A stretch of 64,000 bases of DNA from Bacteroidia bacterium (GCA_022760475.1 JALEFZ010000088.1:1-64000); one strand, 5' to 3'; positions 7,705 to 17,469 are shown, numbered from the stretch's first letter. A program made the numbers and translations. Notes: a model not told the origin generated them from the letters alone.

Positions 7705-8739
7705 ATGAAAATAGGTATAGATTCATTTGCAGGGGCCCATTTAGACCCACAAACAGGTCAGGTCATTGAACCTGAAAAAGACCTTCAACTACTCCTTGAT
7801 CGAATGGTGCATGCAGATCAGATGGGATTGGACTCATTTGCCATCGGCGAACACTATCGCAAAGAGTTTTTGGACTCAGCCAATATTGTGATTCTCTCTG
7901 CTGCAGCTGCTCGTACAGAAAGGATCAAGCTGGGGTCAGCCGTTACGGTGCTTAGTTCGGCAGACCCAGTCAGGGTTTTCCAAAATTTCGCAACCCTTGA
8001 TCTCATTTCAAATGGTCGTGCTGAAATGGTGGTTGGAAGGGGATCATTTATTGAGTCTTTCCCACTTTTTGGGTATCAGCTCAATGATTACAATGAATTA
8101 TTCGAAGAGAAGCTCGACCTGCTCCTGAAGATCAGAGACAACGAAGTTGTCAATTGGGAAGGAAAATTTCGTGCCCCGCTGAAAAATCAGACCATTTATC
8201 CAAGACCTCTTCAAAAGGAAATGATGATTTACCGTGGAGTAGGGGGATCGCCTGAGTCATTTATTAAGGCCGGTATCAAAGGCATTCCACTCATGGTAGC
8301 TGTGATTGGTGGTTTTACCCAACGTTTTCGTCCTTTGGTAGACCTTTACCGACAAGCATACCGAGAAGCAGGTCACCCGGAAGAGAAAATGCAAATTGGT
8401 CTGCACTCATTAGGATTTGTAGGAGAAAAGCATGATGAAGCAATCGAAACCTATTATCCTGGCTATGCCAAGATGTTTACAGAAATAGGGAAGGAAAGAG
8501 GCTGGCCTCCCGTAACCAGGCTGAGTTTTGATCCTCAGGTTTCTGAACGAGGTGCTTTGGTAGTGGGAGATCCAGAAAGTGTAGCTCAAAAGATCATCCG
8601 TCATAGTGAGGCTTTGGGGGGAATCAACAGGTTCAGTTTCCAAATGGATAATGCCTTGCTAACCCATGAACAACTCATGAAGGCCATTGAATTGATTGGC
8701 AAAGAGGTGATTCCAAGGGTAAACAAGGTTTTAGCCTAA
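7705..8739 (+). CDS. luciferase-like flavin monooxygenase (LLM class)
   Basis: A 344-residue TIM-barrel flavoprotein of the bacterial luciferase-like family. Family features are the early DRMVHADQMGLDSFAIGEHYRKEF segment, the strand-helix SAAAARTERIKLGSAVTVLSSADPVRVFQNFATLD, and the phosphate-binding region GRAEMVVGRGSF. Members use FMNH2 and oxygen on varied small molecules; the substrate here is not evident. I start at ATG 7705; an in-frame TTG at 7684 would add seven residues. The end overlaps by nine bases the end of the convergent DUF819 gene. Confidence 0.9.
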   Translation: MKIGIDSFAGAHLDPQTGQVIEPEKDLQLLLDRMVHADQMGLDSFAIGEHYRKEFLDSANIVILSAAAARTERIKLGSAVTVLSSADPVRVFQNFATLDLISNGRAEMVVGRGSFIESFPLFGYQLNDYNELFEEKLDLLLKIRDNEVVNWEGKFRAPLKNQTIYPRPLQKEMMIYRGVGGSPESFIKAGIKGIPLMVAVIGGFTQRFRPLVDLYRQAYREAGHPEEKMQIGLHSLGFVGEKHDEAIETYYPGYAKMFTEIGKERGWPPVTRLSFDPQVSERGALVVGDPESVAQKIIRHSEALGGINRFSFQMDNALLTHEQLMKAIELIGKEVIPRVNKVLA

Positions 8740-9855
8740 AAAGCTCCAGAGCCCCAAACCGACAAAATTACCAATAGCGAAGTTGATGGCACTAAGGGTT
8801 AGACCCGAAACCACAATTTCTCTATTTTGAAGGCGGTTGGCGACAGGCCCAATAAAGGGAGTGCTGAATACCCCAGAGACAAGTGTGATCATGACTGTAT
8901 CTGCATCGATTTTAAAGATTCTGGCCAAAAAACTGTGAATCAACAAGGTGCCAACCAGTATCGAACCCATGAAAGCAGTAAGTCCCACGGCTTTTTGTAG
9001 AAATGCTTCGATATTGGTTGTTGCCCCAATGGCAATACAGAAAATCAGGAATATATATTCCCCTGTCTCATAAGTTCCGGGCATTTTCCTGATTCTTGGG
9101 ATAAATGATACCGCCATTCCCGTAAGTGTCAGGCCAATCATTACAAAAATCAGATTGATCTCGCCGAAGATTAGGATACTCAAGCCTGCAATAATTCCTA
9201 GACATAGCCCTCCAATGAGCAGGCTGATCAGCACGTTTATAAATTTTTGTTTCAGGCTTAATTGACCGAAATTATCTTCATCGGATTCCTCTGATGCTTC
9301 TTTTGAATGTTGGAATGCAGGTAAATAAAGTCTGTAAAAGGAATGTAAAACAGACAAAACCAAGATCAACAGCATACCTGATAGCATCAGGTCTGTCAGG
9401 GTAATTCCTGGAATCAGAATATCCTCACTCGCTCCGATCATTTTGCCTACAGCTGTCATATTGGGAGTTCCCCCTGTCCAAACAGTTGCAGTCATGGAAG
9501 CTGACATAGCTGGGAACTCAACCCATTTGCTTCCGATAAATCTCACCACCAGAGCCATTGAAATCAGAGCTATGAGGTACAAACCATAGGATATTGCGGT
9601 AGGCTTGGCTAATCTGAGCCATTGAGGGACATTGGCAGAAAAGAGAAGAATTGGAATAGCCAAAGCGACGGTGGTATCTGTCATCGTGTGGAGGAAGTCC
9701 CGTGGGACTTCCCAGACATTACCCAAAATGATCCCAAGTACATAACACCAAAAAGCTACACTTAGCCACTGAATGATTTTTAGCCTTTTTTCGAAGTGGA
9801 TCAGTACTCCGGGAATCAATAAAAATATTGGAAGGAATATAAGCGCTGCAGGCAT
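8731..9855 (-). CDS. DUF819 family integral membrane protein
   Basis: About 374 residues, almost entirely hydrophobic, with around ten predicted membrane segments and the family segment MTATVWTGGTPNMTAVGKMIGA near residue 125. DUF819 (YjcL-like) proteins resemble secondary transporters; substrate unknown. A charged cytoplasmic loop (HSKEASEESDEDNFGQ) divides two halves, which suggests the inverted repeat typical of such carriers. I start at ATG 9855; a TTG at 9876 is also in frame. It converges on the luciferase-like gene with a nine-base overlap, so no terminator separates them. Confidence 0.88.
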   Translation of the reverse strand: MPAALIFLPIFLLIPGVLIHFEKRLKIIQWLSVAFWCYVLGIILGNVWEVPRDFLHTMTDTTVALAIPILLFSANVPQWLRLAKPTAISYGLYLIALISMALVVRFIGSKWVEFPAMSASMTATVWTGGTPNMTAVGKMIGASEDILIPGITLTDLMLSGMLLILVLSVLHSFYRLYLPAFQHSKEASEESDEDNFGQLSLKQKFINVLISLLIGGLCLGIIAGLSILIFGEINLIFVMIGLTLTGMAVSFIPRIRKMPGTYETGEYIFLIFCIAIGATTNIEAFLQKAVGLTAFMGSILVGTLLIHSFLARIFKIDADTVMITLVSGVFSTPFIGPVANRLQNREIVVSGLTLSAINFAIGNFVGLGLWSFLG

Positions 9856-9903
9856 ACAGTTGATGATTTCGCCCAAAGATACATCAGCTATCTAGCAGAG
9901 ACA

Positions 9904-9947
9904 AGACTACACCCTGTCAGGGTTTTAACCCTGACAGGGTGTAGTCT
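9904..9947. repeat. perfect palindrome, REP-like hairpin
   Basis: A 21-base arm (starts AGACTACACCCTGTC, 9904-9924) is repeated exactly inverted at 9927-9947 around a two-base loop. There is no T-run, so it is not a plain terminator. It lies between two minus-strand genes and may be a dispersed palindromic repeat or a transcript-stabilising hairpin. Confidence 0.8.
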
Positions 9948-9966
9948 GATTTGTCAAAATAAATAC

Positions 9967-9997
9967 AAAAAAACGGGCCGCCCCACTCCGACGGCCC
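9967..9997 (-). terminator. intrinsic terminator of the gene at 10087
   Basis: On the minus strand GGGCCG (9997-9992) pairs with CGGCCC (9980-9975) and is followed by G and seven Ts. It lies 90 bases after the stop of the secreted-protein gene. Confidence 0.8.
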
Positions 9998-10086
9998 TTC
10001 TCGCATTAGTATGGATGATTTTACGCGAATAGGTCATAGATCTATACGCATTGCCCTGACGAATTATTTGAAATGGGGAAAAGTTC

Positions 10087-10524
10087 TTAGCACCTGGCCT
10101 TTCCTCGCTGAACATAATACTTGGCCCCTTCTACATAAATTTTTCCATTAGAACCCATCTGAAGGCGATAATAAGCCTCCTGACCTTGGGTATCTTTGCC
10201 ATATAATAAATCTATTCCGTTCTTTCGGATAATCTTCCAACTTCCATACACATGGACATTGCTGGCAGAACCGTAACCCCCAGCATCAGGAACATACACG
10301 GAACTTTCACTGTGGTAATGAAAGTAACCATTTCTACATAGGTCAATGGTCACCTTAGCTCCTCCGCCCCCATAACCACCTGTATAGTTGGAGTTGATGA
10401 AGGTTAGCCTGGAACCATTAAGATAGCTATACCAATCTATACTTTGGTATTCTTTGGGGCTGGCAAAAGTTCCCAAAATAGGAAGGATGATAAAAATTAG
10501 TGTTGTTGATATGAGGGTTCGCAT
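10087..10524 (-). CDS. small secreted protein of unknown function
   Basis: 145 residues with a signal peptide (about 1-21, ending TFASP). The mature protein is rich in glycine, tyrosine and serine (NYTGGYGGGGAKV) and beta-strand-like, ending with a run resembling a small lipocalin-like or calycin fold (GSWKIIRKNGIDLLYG, YYRLQMGSNGKIYVEG). Two cysteines (about 63 and 145, the last residue) could form a disulfide. No catalytic motif and no relative that I can name. It is a single gene with its own terminator. Confidence 0.7.
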   Translation of the reverse strand: MRTLISTTLIFIILPILGTFASPKEYQSIDWYSYLNGSRLTFINSNYTGGYGGGGAKVTIDLCRNGYFHYHSESSVYVPDAGGYGSASNVHVYGSWKIIRKNGIDLLYGKDTQGQEAYYRLQMGSNGKIYVEGAKYYVQRGKARC

Positions 10525-10679
10525 AATCGAAATGTTAGAAATTGTATGCTAACAGTCGCTTATGTTCCTGCCATTATCACCATGACCAATTTCCAGACAT
10601 AGTTTATTAAAAAAAGCAAAAGTTAACCCTTCTCCAGAATGGAGAGAGTGCAAGCCTGCAGAAAGTTAATGGTCTTTGC

Positions 10680-11153
10680 TTAGGAACGTTCTTTGTCAGA
10701 CAATTCTTGAACAATCGTCAAAGCATCCTTGATATGCCTTCCGATTTGCCCCTGTGATGCAAATTTGTGCCTGACAATTCCTTGATTATCAAGAACAAAT
10801 GTTTCTCGGGCGGGAAGGATACCCAAGAGGCTTTTTACACCATAGGCCTTACGTACCTTATGATTCCTATCGCTCAATAAAATGAAGGGCAAATCCCTAT
10901 TTGAGGCAAATTTTTGGTGGGATTTTGTAGAGTCTGCGCTTATTCCTATGACTTCCGCGCCTGCCTCTAGAAAATCTTCGTAGGAATCTCTAAATCCACA
11001 AGCCTCTGCCGTACAGCCGGGAGTCTCATTTTTAGGGTAGAAATAAACTACAAGGGCTTTCTTACCTTTGAATTCATCTAAAGAAACCATTTCGCCCTTT
11101 TGGTTGGGTAGGGTGAATGAAGGTGCCTGATCTCCTATATTTAGCTCGGCCAT
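10680..11153 (-). CDS. bcp: thioredoxin-dependent peroxiredoxin, Bcp type
   Basis: Reduces hydrogen peroxide and organic peroxides with electrons from thioredoxin, in the cytoplasm. The 157-residue protein has the peroxiredoxin core with the peroxidatic cysteine in the FYPKNETPGCTAEACGFRD segment; the second cysteine five residues later is the resolving cysteine of the atypical two-cysteine Bcp subclass. The conserved threonine and the Arg of the active site (near LPARETFVLD) are present. I start at ATG 11153; a TTG at 11159 would add two residues. Single gene. Confidence 0.95.
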   Translation of the reverse strand: MAELNIGDQAPSFTLPNQKGEMVSLDEFKGKKALVVYFYPKNETPGCTAEACGFRDSYEDFLEAGAEVIGISADSTKSHQKFASNRDLPFILLSDRNHKVRKAYGVKSLLGILPARETFVLDNQGIVRHKFASQGQIGRHIKDALTIVQELSDKERS

Positions 11154-11333
11154 AAACAATAAAAGCTTAGATTTTGACGTAATTCAAAAAGCTAAAATAA
11201 ATTATTCCTGTCATTTAAGAAATCCCAAAGGTTCAGTCAGGTAATGTACAGTAGCCATCACTTGGCCTTTGACAGAAATAAAAATTCATTTTTGTGTAAG
11301 TTAACACTAAATGCTAACCCAAATCCTTACCTT

Positions 11334-12119
11334 ATGAAAAATATGAACTATTGGAGAAGTCTTCTGTTCGTTGTATTTGTTGTTTTCTTCGGAAGCCTGC
11401 AAGCGCAGGTATGTGAGCCGGATACCACCGTTCCATCTTTGGGACTTTTTCCCAGCTCCCTTCCCGATGGCTTTCTGGGTAGCCCATATTCATCTACCCT
11501 GAATGCAGGATTGCCAAGAGATACAACCATCATCGGACAGGTGTTTGATTTCTGCTTTTATCGAATCGACAGTACCCAGCCTAACCTTTCTACCCTTGGC
11601 TTGCAGTTTGACTGCGATCAGCCAGGATGTCAGTACACCGTAGACCATTCGAAGCCATTGAATTTCGGTTGCGTGGTGGTAAGTGGTACCCCTACCCAAA
11701 CATTTAATGATTCCATTGTAGTTTTTGTAAAGGCTGCGATCGGAAACTTCGATGGAACCAGCTGTACAGTTACGGATTCTACCACCTTTGAAGCACTTGA
11801 GTTCAAGGTTCCCTTCAGGATTCTCCTGTCTAACTCAATCTCGAATTCAGCAGAATTTGGGACTGTTAGCCTCATGCCTAATCCTGCCTCTGACCTTGTT
11901 CAACTTGATTTTGAGATCAGAGAAGTTCAAAACGTGGCGATTGAGGTACTGGACCTAAGCGGTAAAACTGTAAAAGCTGTGAGGCAAGCGACCTTCCTTC
12001 CTGGTAAGCAAAATGTGGAATTCTCTACAGGTGAACTGGCAGAAGGACTCTATATGGTACGCGTGCTTTCATTGGACAATGGCAGAATGAGTACGCAAAA
12101 ATTGATGGTGAGAAGATAA
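11334..12119 (+). CDS. type IX secretion substrate of unknown function
   Basis: A 261-residue secreted protein. It begins with a signal peptide (MKNMNYWRSLLFVVFVVFFGSLQAQ); an upstream in-frame ATG at 11244 would put 30 polar residues before it and is rejected. The middle is cysteine-containing (about eight cysteines) and unassigned, possibly Ig-like. The last 75 residues form a type A sorting domain of the Por (type IX) secretion system: SLMPNPASDLVQLDF, then a VLDLSGKTV segment, then GELAEGLYMVRV and a basic end KLMVRR. So it is exported and probably attached to or released from the cell surface. Followed by a terminator and then the TonB receptor gene. Confidence 0.85.
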   Translation: MKNMNYWRSLLFVVFVVFFGSLQAQVCEPDTTVPSLGLFPSSLPDGFLGSPYSSTLNAGLPRDTTIIGQVFDFCFYRIDSTQPNLSTLGLQFDCDQPGCQYTVDHSKPLNFGCVVVSGTPTQTFNDSIVVFVKAAIGNFDGTSCTVTDSTTFEALEFKVPFRILLSNSISNSAEFGTVSLMPNPASDLVQLDFEIREVQNVAIEVLDLSGKTVKAVRQATFLPGKQNVEFSTGELAEGLYMVRVLSLDNGRMSTQKLMVRR

Positions 12120-12142
12120 TAACTGTAGAAAAGGACTTTAAA

Positions 12143-12175
12143 AGCCCTCAGCTTCATTTACTGAGGGCTTTTTAT
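12143..12175 (+). terminator. intrinsic terminator
   Basis: AGCCCTCAG (12143-12151) pairs exactly with CTGAGGGCT (12161-12169), followed by a T-rich tract. It ends the transcript of the type IX substrate and separates it from the receptor gene. Confidence 0.9.
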
Positions 12176-12185
12176 TTGCAAAAGA

Positions 12186-14546
12186 ATGCTTATGGTTAAA
12201 TCAATATTGTATAAATGCCTGATCTTTGTGATGGCATTAGGTATGGCTCAAATCCTTAAGGGCCAGCAAACGACTATTCAGGTAAATGTCACAGGAGCCT
12301 CTAGCCAAGATGCGCTTATTGGGGCAACAGTACTTATCCCTGAACTGAAAGTAGGAGGGCAGGCAGATGCCAACGGTCAATTGAGCTTGAAATTTGACCC
12401 CAAAGGCCTTTCAAAATTTACCCTTGAAGTAAGTTATTCTGGCTTCACCACCTTCAAAAAAGAACTGGAAGTCGGCAGCCTCTTACCCAAATATGACATC
12501 AGGTTGGAGGAAGTGGATTTTACATCTGAAGATGTGGTTATTACAGCAACCAAGGGGTTCAAGCAGGCCCAGGAAGACGTTACGGTATCCATTGAGGTCC
12601 TGAAACCCAAGCAAATTGACCTTCAAGCCCTGCCTTCCGTAGACAAGGCACTTACCCAGATTCCAGGTGTTGACAACCAGGATGGCCAAATCAATATTCG
12701 AGGAAGCTCAGGCTATGCCTACGGCGTAGGTAGCCGTGTGATGGTTACCCTGGATGGACTGCCCCTGATTTCTGCTGATGCTGGTGGAGCAGCCCTGGAC
12801 CTAGTACCAGTAGACAATATCGTTCAGATTGAAGTTTTGAAAGGAGCGAGTTCTGTATTGTATGGTTCATCAGCCCTTGGGGGGGTTATCAGCATCATCA
12901 CTGATGATCCTGACGATGATCCCAAAACAGTGCTAAGGGTTCGTGGAGGAGCTTTTGACCAACCTCGAAACAAGGCACTTGACTGGGATGGAAATGATTT
13001 TGCCAAGTCAGGCTCTATTCACCTTTTCCATGCCCGAAAGATGGGTAAATTCAGCTTGACCATACAGGCCAATGCCATCAAAGAAACAGGTTACCGCCTG
13101 GGTACTGATACTGAGCAATACAGGGGCCTTGCTATGCTGAAGTGGAAACCACGCGAAGGTCTGACCATTGGGTTGAATGCGAGTCTTGCGGTAGACTCAT
13201 CCGGGCAAATACTTTTTTGGAGAAGCTATGATCCCGATACCACCGAAGTAAATGGGGAGCTTGTGGTAAGTGGGGGAGCTTTAACCCCAACGACCAATGA
13301 CGGCGGACTGAGAAAACAGTTGAGTGTGCAGGTTGCCCTTGATCCTTATGTAAAATATGTTGACAAGAAGGGCAACATGTTCTGGTATCGTGGTCGTTTG
13401 CTGCGCATCAGCAACTCGAATAATACTGGCCAATCAACCTCAAACTACATCAGCTACAATGACTTCCTTTACCAGAAAACCTTGTTTGATAAGGTAAACT
13501 GGGTTTCGGGTGTTACCTATACCGTTTCAAGGATTGATGGAGACAGTTTGTTTGGAGGAGACCACAGTAGCAATTCCTTTGGGGTGTACACCCAATTGGA
13601 TGGGAAGTTTGGGAGGCTGAATACCAGCCTTGGAGCGAGGTATGAATCTGTTCAGATTGACGACATGGCGAGGGCCAGCTTACCGATCTTCAGAGCCGGA
13701 TTGAACTATAAGTTGTGGCCAGGAGGTAATGTCCGTGCATCATTTGGACAAGCATTCCGGGTACCATCCATTGCCGAAAGATTTACCAGTACTGGAGCAG
13801 GAGGACTTATCATTGAGCCCAATCCCGACATTAGAAATGAAACCGGATACTCCATTGAAGCGGCCTTCCGTCAGGGCTTCAAAACCAAGAGTGGTAAATT
13901 CAATGCCAAAGGATTCCTTGACATTGCAGCTTTCCAGATGAACTTTGATGACATGGTAGAGTTTGGGGTATCCACTCCGGATATCAATAACCTGACCTTT
14001 TCATCCTTGAATATCTCTGATGCAAGAATCAGAGGATTGGAATTGACTACCTTGATGGCCATGGAATTTGGGGAAACTTTCCTAACCCTTAATGGAGGAG
14101 TAACCTATATCGTCCCTGAAAACCTGAGCCCTGCTCCTGAGGAGCTTCAGGTAGACCTCAAAACTGGTAATGGGGAATTATTCCTCTATGCCAATGGACA
14201 GAAGGTAGACAATCCATCAAGGCTTAAATATCGCCAAACCTGGACCATTAGGGCTTCGGCTTCAGTCGGTCGCGGTCCCATTAGCTTCACCACCAATTAC
14301 CGATATAAGTCATATACAGAAACGGTAGACCAGATTCTTTACTTCTTTATCCTAGGATTCAGAGAATTTGATGCGATGAATGAGAGAGGAAACAACGTCT
14401 TTGACATGATCCTTGCTTATGATATCAATAGGAGCAATCAAATTTCCTTGACACTGGACAATGTATTCAATGAAGAATATTTGGTTATCCCTGGCTTTTT
14501 GGCTCCACAGCGTAAGCTGACTTTGCAATACAAAACTACTTTCTGA
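12186..14546 (+). CDS. TonB-dependent outer membrane receptor
   Basis: An outer-membrane transporter of 786 residues, powered by TonB. After a signal peptide (about 1-27) come a carboxypeptidase-regulatory-like beta domain (about 30-115, NVTGASSQDALIGATVLIPE), the plug domain (about 120-235, with DKALTQIPGVDNQDGQINIRGSSGYAYGVGSRVMVTLDGLP and the VLKGASSVLYGSSALGGVI box) and a 22-strand barrel ending in phenylalanine (TLQYKTTF). The substrate is unknown: iron chelates, vitamin B12 and sugars are all possible. No SusD-like partner follows. An in-frame ATG at 12192 is an equally possible start. Confidence 0.95.
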   Translation: MLMVKSILYKCLIFVMALGMAQILKGQQTTIQVNVTGASSQDALIGATVLIPELKVGGQADANGQLSLKFDPKGLSKFTLEVSYSGFTTFKKELEVGSLLPKYDIRLEEVDFTSEDVVITATKGFKQAQEDVTVSIEVLKPKQIDLQALPSVDKALTQIPGVDNQDGQINIRGSSGYAYGVGSRVMVTLDGLPLISADAGGAALDLVPVDNIVQIEVLKGASSVLYGSSALGGVISIITDDPDDDPKTVLRVRGGAFDQPRNKALDWDGNDFAKSGSIHLFHARKMGKFSLTIQANAIKETGYRLGTDTEQYRGLAMLKWKPREGLTIGLNASLAVDSSGQILFWRSYDPDTTEVNGELVVSGGALTPTTNDGGLRKQLSVQVALDPYVKYVDKKGNMFWYRGRLLRISNSNNTGQSTSNYISYNDFLYQKTLFDKVNWVSGVTYTVSRIDGDSLFGGDHSSNSFGVYTQLDGKFGRLNTSLGARYESVQIDDMARASLPIFRAGLNYKLWPGGNVRASFGQAFRVPSIAERFTSTGAGGLIIEPNPDIRNETGYSIEAAFRQGFKTKSGKFNAKGFLDIAAFQMNFDDMVEFGVSTPDINNLTFSSLNISDARIRGLELTTLMAMEFGETFLTLNGGVTYIVPENLSPAPEELQVDLKTGNGELFLYANGQKVDNPSRLKYRQTWTIRASASVGRGPISFTTNYRYKSYTETVDQILYFFILGFREFDAMNERGNNVFDMILAYDINRSNQISLTLDNVFNEEYLVIPGFLAPQRKLTLQYKTTF

Positions 14547-14579
14547 TTTTTTAACTAAATATTCATAAAAAATAAATTA

Positions 14580-14614
14580 GGGTAGGGAATTTTCCCTGCC
14601 CTTGTTTATTTTTA
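14580..14614 (+). terminator. intrinsic terminator of the TonB receptor gene
   Basis: GGGTAGGG (14580-14587) pairs with CCCTGCCC (14594-14601, one G-U pair) and is followed by a T-rich tract. Confidence 0.75.
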
Positions 14615-14644
14615 CCCTCAAATACACTTTCTCCCCAATAAGCA

Positions 14645-15100
14645 ATGTCCTTTACCCGAATCATTTCACTCGATCGTTACAACTGGGAGCTAGCCCTGAA
14701 TATTTCCCTAAGCCCTGAGCAAGAGGTATATACGCCCTCGGTGATGTATTCCCTGGCTCAAGCGAAATTTGAAAATCTCATTCCATATGGCATTACCTAT
14801 AAGGGCAAAATGGTGGGTATGATGATGTATGGAGACTTTGGTGGAATATGCTGGATATCGAGGATTTTGATTGATCAGGAGTTCCAGCGGATGGGAATTG
14901 GCTCTACAGCCCTAAGGCAATTGGTAGAAATACTTGAAAGGAAGATGTCCTGCAAGGAAATTCGTACCAGCTATGCCAAAGGCAACTATGCCGCATCCAG
15001 CTTTTTTGCAGAGATGGGATTTGAACCCCTGGAAGATGCCCTGAACGAAGAAGTTGTCCTGAGGTATCAGCCTGATAGTAGGCAGGCAGATTTTTACTAA
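14645..15100 (+). CDS. GNAT family N-acetyltransferase
   Basis: 151 residues with the GNAT fold: a central VGMMMYGDFGG strand, then the acetyl-CoA binding motif region SRILIDQEFQRMGIGSTALRQLVE (R/Q-x-x-G-x-G/A) and a final helix region YAKGNYAASSFFAEMGFEPL. It transfers an acetyl group to an amine; the substrate may be a small molecule, such as a polyamine, or a protein. It lies between the TonB receptor gene and the PBP1A gene, convergent with the latter. Confidence 0.88.
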   Translation: MSFTRIISLDRYNWELALNISLSPEQEVYTPSVMYSLAQAKFENLIPYGITYKGKMVGMMMYGDFGGICWISRILIDQEFQRMGIGSTALRQLVEILERKMSCKEIRTSYAKGNYAASSFFAEMGFEPLEDALNEEVVLRYQPDSRQADFY

Positions 15101-15106
15101 AAAAAA

Positions 15107-15142
15107 TCATCTCTCTCAGGTAATCCTTCCCAAGAGAGATGA
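15107..15142 (-). terminator. intrinsic terminator of the PBP1A gene
   Basis: TCATCTCTCT (15107-15116) and AGAGAGATGA (15133-15142) are inverted. On the minus strand the hairpin is followed by about eight Ts, so it terminates the penicillin-binding protein transcript. Confidence 0.85.
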
Positions 15143-15162
15143 AGTTTCATATCAATTTTCTA

Positions 15163-17469
15163 TCAATCGAAAGAGTCCAGGTCGTCCGAGCTCGGTAGTT
15201 TATTCTTATCGGCATCGATCAGGGATGGATCAATGATTCTTCTCTCCTCTGCCTCTCCACAGTTGAAGTCAGTAAAGTATCTGCCAGGACGCTTGAATCT
15301 ATCCTGTGGGAAGTCAAGTTTTTCATCCTCATAAACACTCCGCATGTATTTGGCCCAGATGGGTAAGGCCATTACTGCACCTTGACCATTTTTCATGGTC
15401 GGGAAGTGCATCCTCCTGTCTGAGCATCCTACCCAAACCCCCGAAACGAGGTTAGGAGTTACACCGATGAACCACCCATCGGAGTGATTCTGAGTAGTAC
15501 CGGTTTTACCTCCAATTTCATTGGTGAATTTGTATTCATAGCGAAGCCTTGCAGCGGTTCCTTCGTCTACAACTCCTCTTAACAATTCTACAACTTTAAA
15601 TGCTGTTTGCTTATCTGTCGCAGTATTGGGTTCCCCTCCGAAGGAAGCCAGGACATTGCCATTTTTATCCTCAATTCTGGAAATGAAGAAAGGCTCAATG
15701 TGAACACCCTCATTAGCGAAGGTCTGGTAAGCTCCGGTCATCTCCAAAACAGTAAGGTCTGCCGTACCCAAACAAAGAGAAGGCACAGCCTCCAAAGACG
15801 ATTTGATACCAGCAGCACGAGCGAATCGAACCACATTGAATGGAGTAACTTCCTTCATCAACCTGGCAGTGATCAGGTTGGTAGATGTCGCAAGCCCTCT
15901 TCTCAAAGTCATCAAACCTCCGAATTCACCTGTGGCATTTTTAGGTGTCCAGCTTTCTCCGTTTCCATCTACATTTTCAAATGTCACGGGTTGGTTGAGC
16001 ATCTGTGTACAGGGATCATAGCCTGCTTGCATGGCTGCTCCATATACAAATGGCTTAAATGTTGATCCTACCTGTCTGGTACCCTGAGCTACGTGGTCGT
16101 ATTTGAAGAATTTGAAATCAATTCCTCCTACCCAGGCTTTGACCTTTCCATTTTTGGGATCAATGGATACCATACCTGTTTCAAGAAACTGAGAGTAATA
16201 TTTGATGGAATCTTTGGGAGTCATTGTGGTATCGATTTCGCCTTGCCACGAAAAGATTCTCATCTTCACAGGAGTGGTAAACTCCTTATTGATATCGGTT
16301 TCTGATTTTCCCTTATTCTTTGCCTTGATGTACCGATAACTCTGATGCATCAGGTCATCAATGATCGTAGGATCATATTTGTAGGGTTCATGCCCTTTGA
16401 TGCTTTTGTTGAATTTGGGTTGAAGTTCAGACAGATGTGCCACCATAGCTGCTTCAGCATGCTTTTGAAGTCGCTGGTCAATGGTGGTGAACACCTTCAA
16501 GCCATCAGTATAGAAATTGTAAGGCGTTCCATCCTCCTTTAAATTATTATCACACCAGTTTCGCATGAATTTCCTTACATGCTCCCTGAAATATTGAGCA
16601 GTTCCCTGAAGGTGAGACAGTCCTTGCTTTTGGGTAAGCAGGGGAAGATTTTTCAAGCTATCTATGAAGGCATCATTTTCATTTAGGAAACCATGCTGCT
16701 TCATGTTGTTGATCACGAGGTTTCTTCTCTCAATCACATTTTTGGGCTTACGGATAGGGTCGAAGACTCCCTGACCCTTTAGCATAGCTACCAAGGTAGC
16801 AGATTCCTCTATGGTCAAGTCCTTTGCTGGCTTACCAAAGAGACGCTGAGCAGCCATTTCGATCCCATAAGCATTAGAGTAAATATTGACCGTATTCAGA
16901 TAGGCCTCCATGATCTCTTGCTTGGTATAATTCTTTTCGAGAATCGCAGCAACAATTACCTCTTTGATTTTTCTGTTTACCGTACGAGAACTTCCAACTG
17001 CATTGAACAAGTTACGGGAGAGCTGCATTGTAATGGTACTCGCACCAGAAGAAGTCCCACGAACAAGGTTCCTTACGATCAAGGCAGGAATAGACCAGTA
17101 GTCAACTCCTGAGTGGCTGTAAAACCTGACATCCTCAGTGGCAATAAGGGCATCAGGTACATAGGGAGAAATATCGTTTAGGCGGACTGGTACACGGTTT
17201 TCTTCTGTATAAAAATTATCTAGAATAACCCCATCCTCAGAGAAAACCTGTGTGGAGAAGTTGGAGCGTGGATTCTCTATTTCGTCCAGTGGTGGAAGAT
17301 CTGTTGTGGCCAGGGCAATGAATCCAATAATTCCCAGGAAGCCAATGAAAACCAATGACAAAAAGAAAAGCCTTGGAATTCGATAAGACCTTTTTTTCTT
17401 GTTCTTGGGCGTTTTTTCCTTGGATTTGTTCTTAAGCCCCTCAGAATCCAGGACATTCGGATTGGTCAT
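15163..17469 (-). CDS. mrcA: penicillin-binding protein 1A, class A
   Basis: A bifunctional peptidoglycan synthase of 768 residues in the inner membrane. After a basic cytoplasmic tail and one membrane segment (about 31-55), a glycosyltransferase 51 domain (about 75-260) carries EDVRFYSHSGVDYWSI and the STITMQLSRNLF motif. The transpeptidase domain (about 400-720) has the serine motif STFKPF, a second motif STN and the third motif KTGT, all intact. Length is typical. It polymerises and cross-links glycan strands and is the target of beta-lactams. Minus strand, with its own terminator. Confidence 0.96.
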   Translation of the reverse strand: MTNPNVLDSEGLKNKSKEKTPKNKKKRSYRIPRLFFLSLVFIGFLGIIGFIALATTDLPPLDEIENPRSNFSTQVFSEDGVILDNFYTEENRVPVRLNDISPYVPDALIATEDVRFYSHSGVDYWSIPALIVRNLVRGTSSGASTITMQLSRNLFNAVGSSRTVNRKIKEVIVAAILEKNYTKQEIMEAYLNTVNIYSNAYGIEMAAQRLFGKPAKDLTIEESATLVAMLKGQGVFDPIRKPKNVIERRNLVINNMKQHGFLNENDAFIDSLKNLPLLTQKQGLSHLQGTAQYFREHVRKFMRNWCDNNLKEDGTPYNFYTDGLKVFTTIDQRLQKHAEAAMVAHLSELQPKFNKSIKGHEPYKYDPTIIDDLMHQSYRYIKAKNKGKSETDINKEFTTPVKMRIFSWQGEIDTTMTPKDSIKYYSQFLETGMVSIDPKNGKVKAWVGGIDFKFFKYDHVAQGTRQVGSTFKPFVYGAAMQAGYDPCTQMLNQPVTFENVDGNGESWTPKNATGEFGGLMTLRRGLATSTNLITARLMKEVTPFNVVRFARAAGIKSSLEAVPSLCLGTADLTVLEMTGAYQTFANEGVHIEPFFISRIEDKNGNVLASFGGEPNTATDKQTAFKVVELLRGVVDEGTAARLRYEYKFTNEIGGKTGTTQNHSDGWFIGVTPNLVSGVWVGCSDRRMHFPTMKNGQGAVMALPIWAKYMRSVYEDEKLDFPQDRFKRPGRYFTDFNCGEAEERRIIDPSLIDADKNKLPSSDDLDSFD

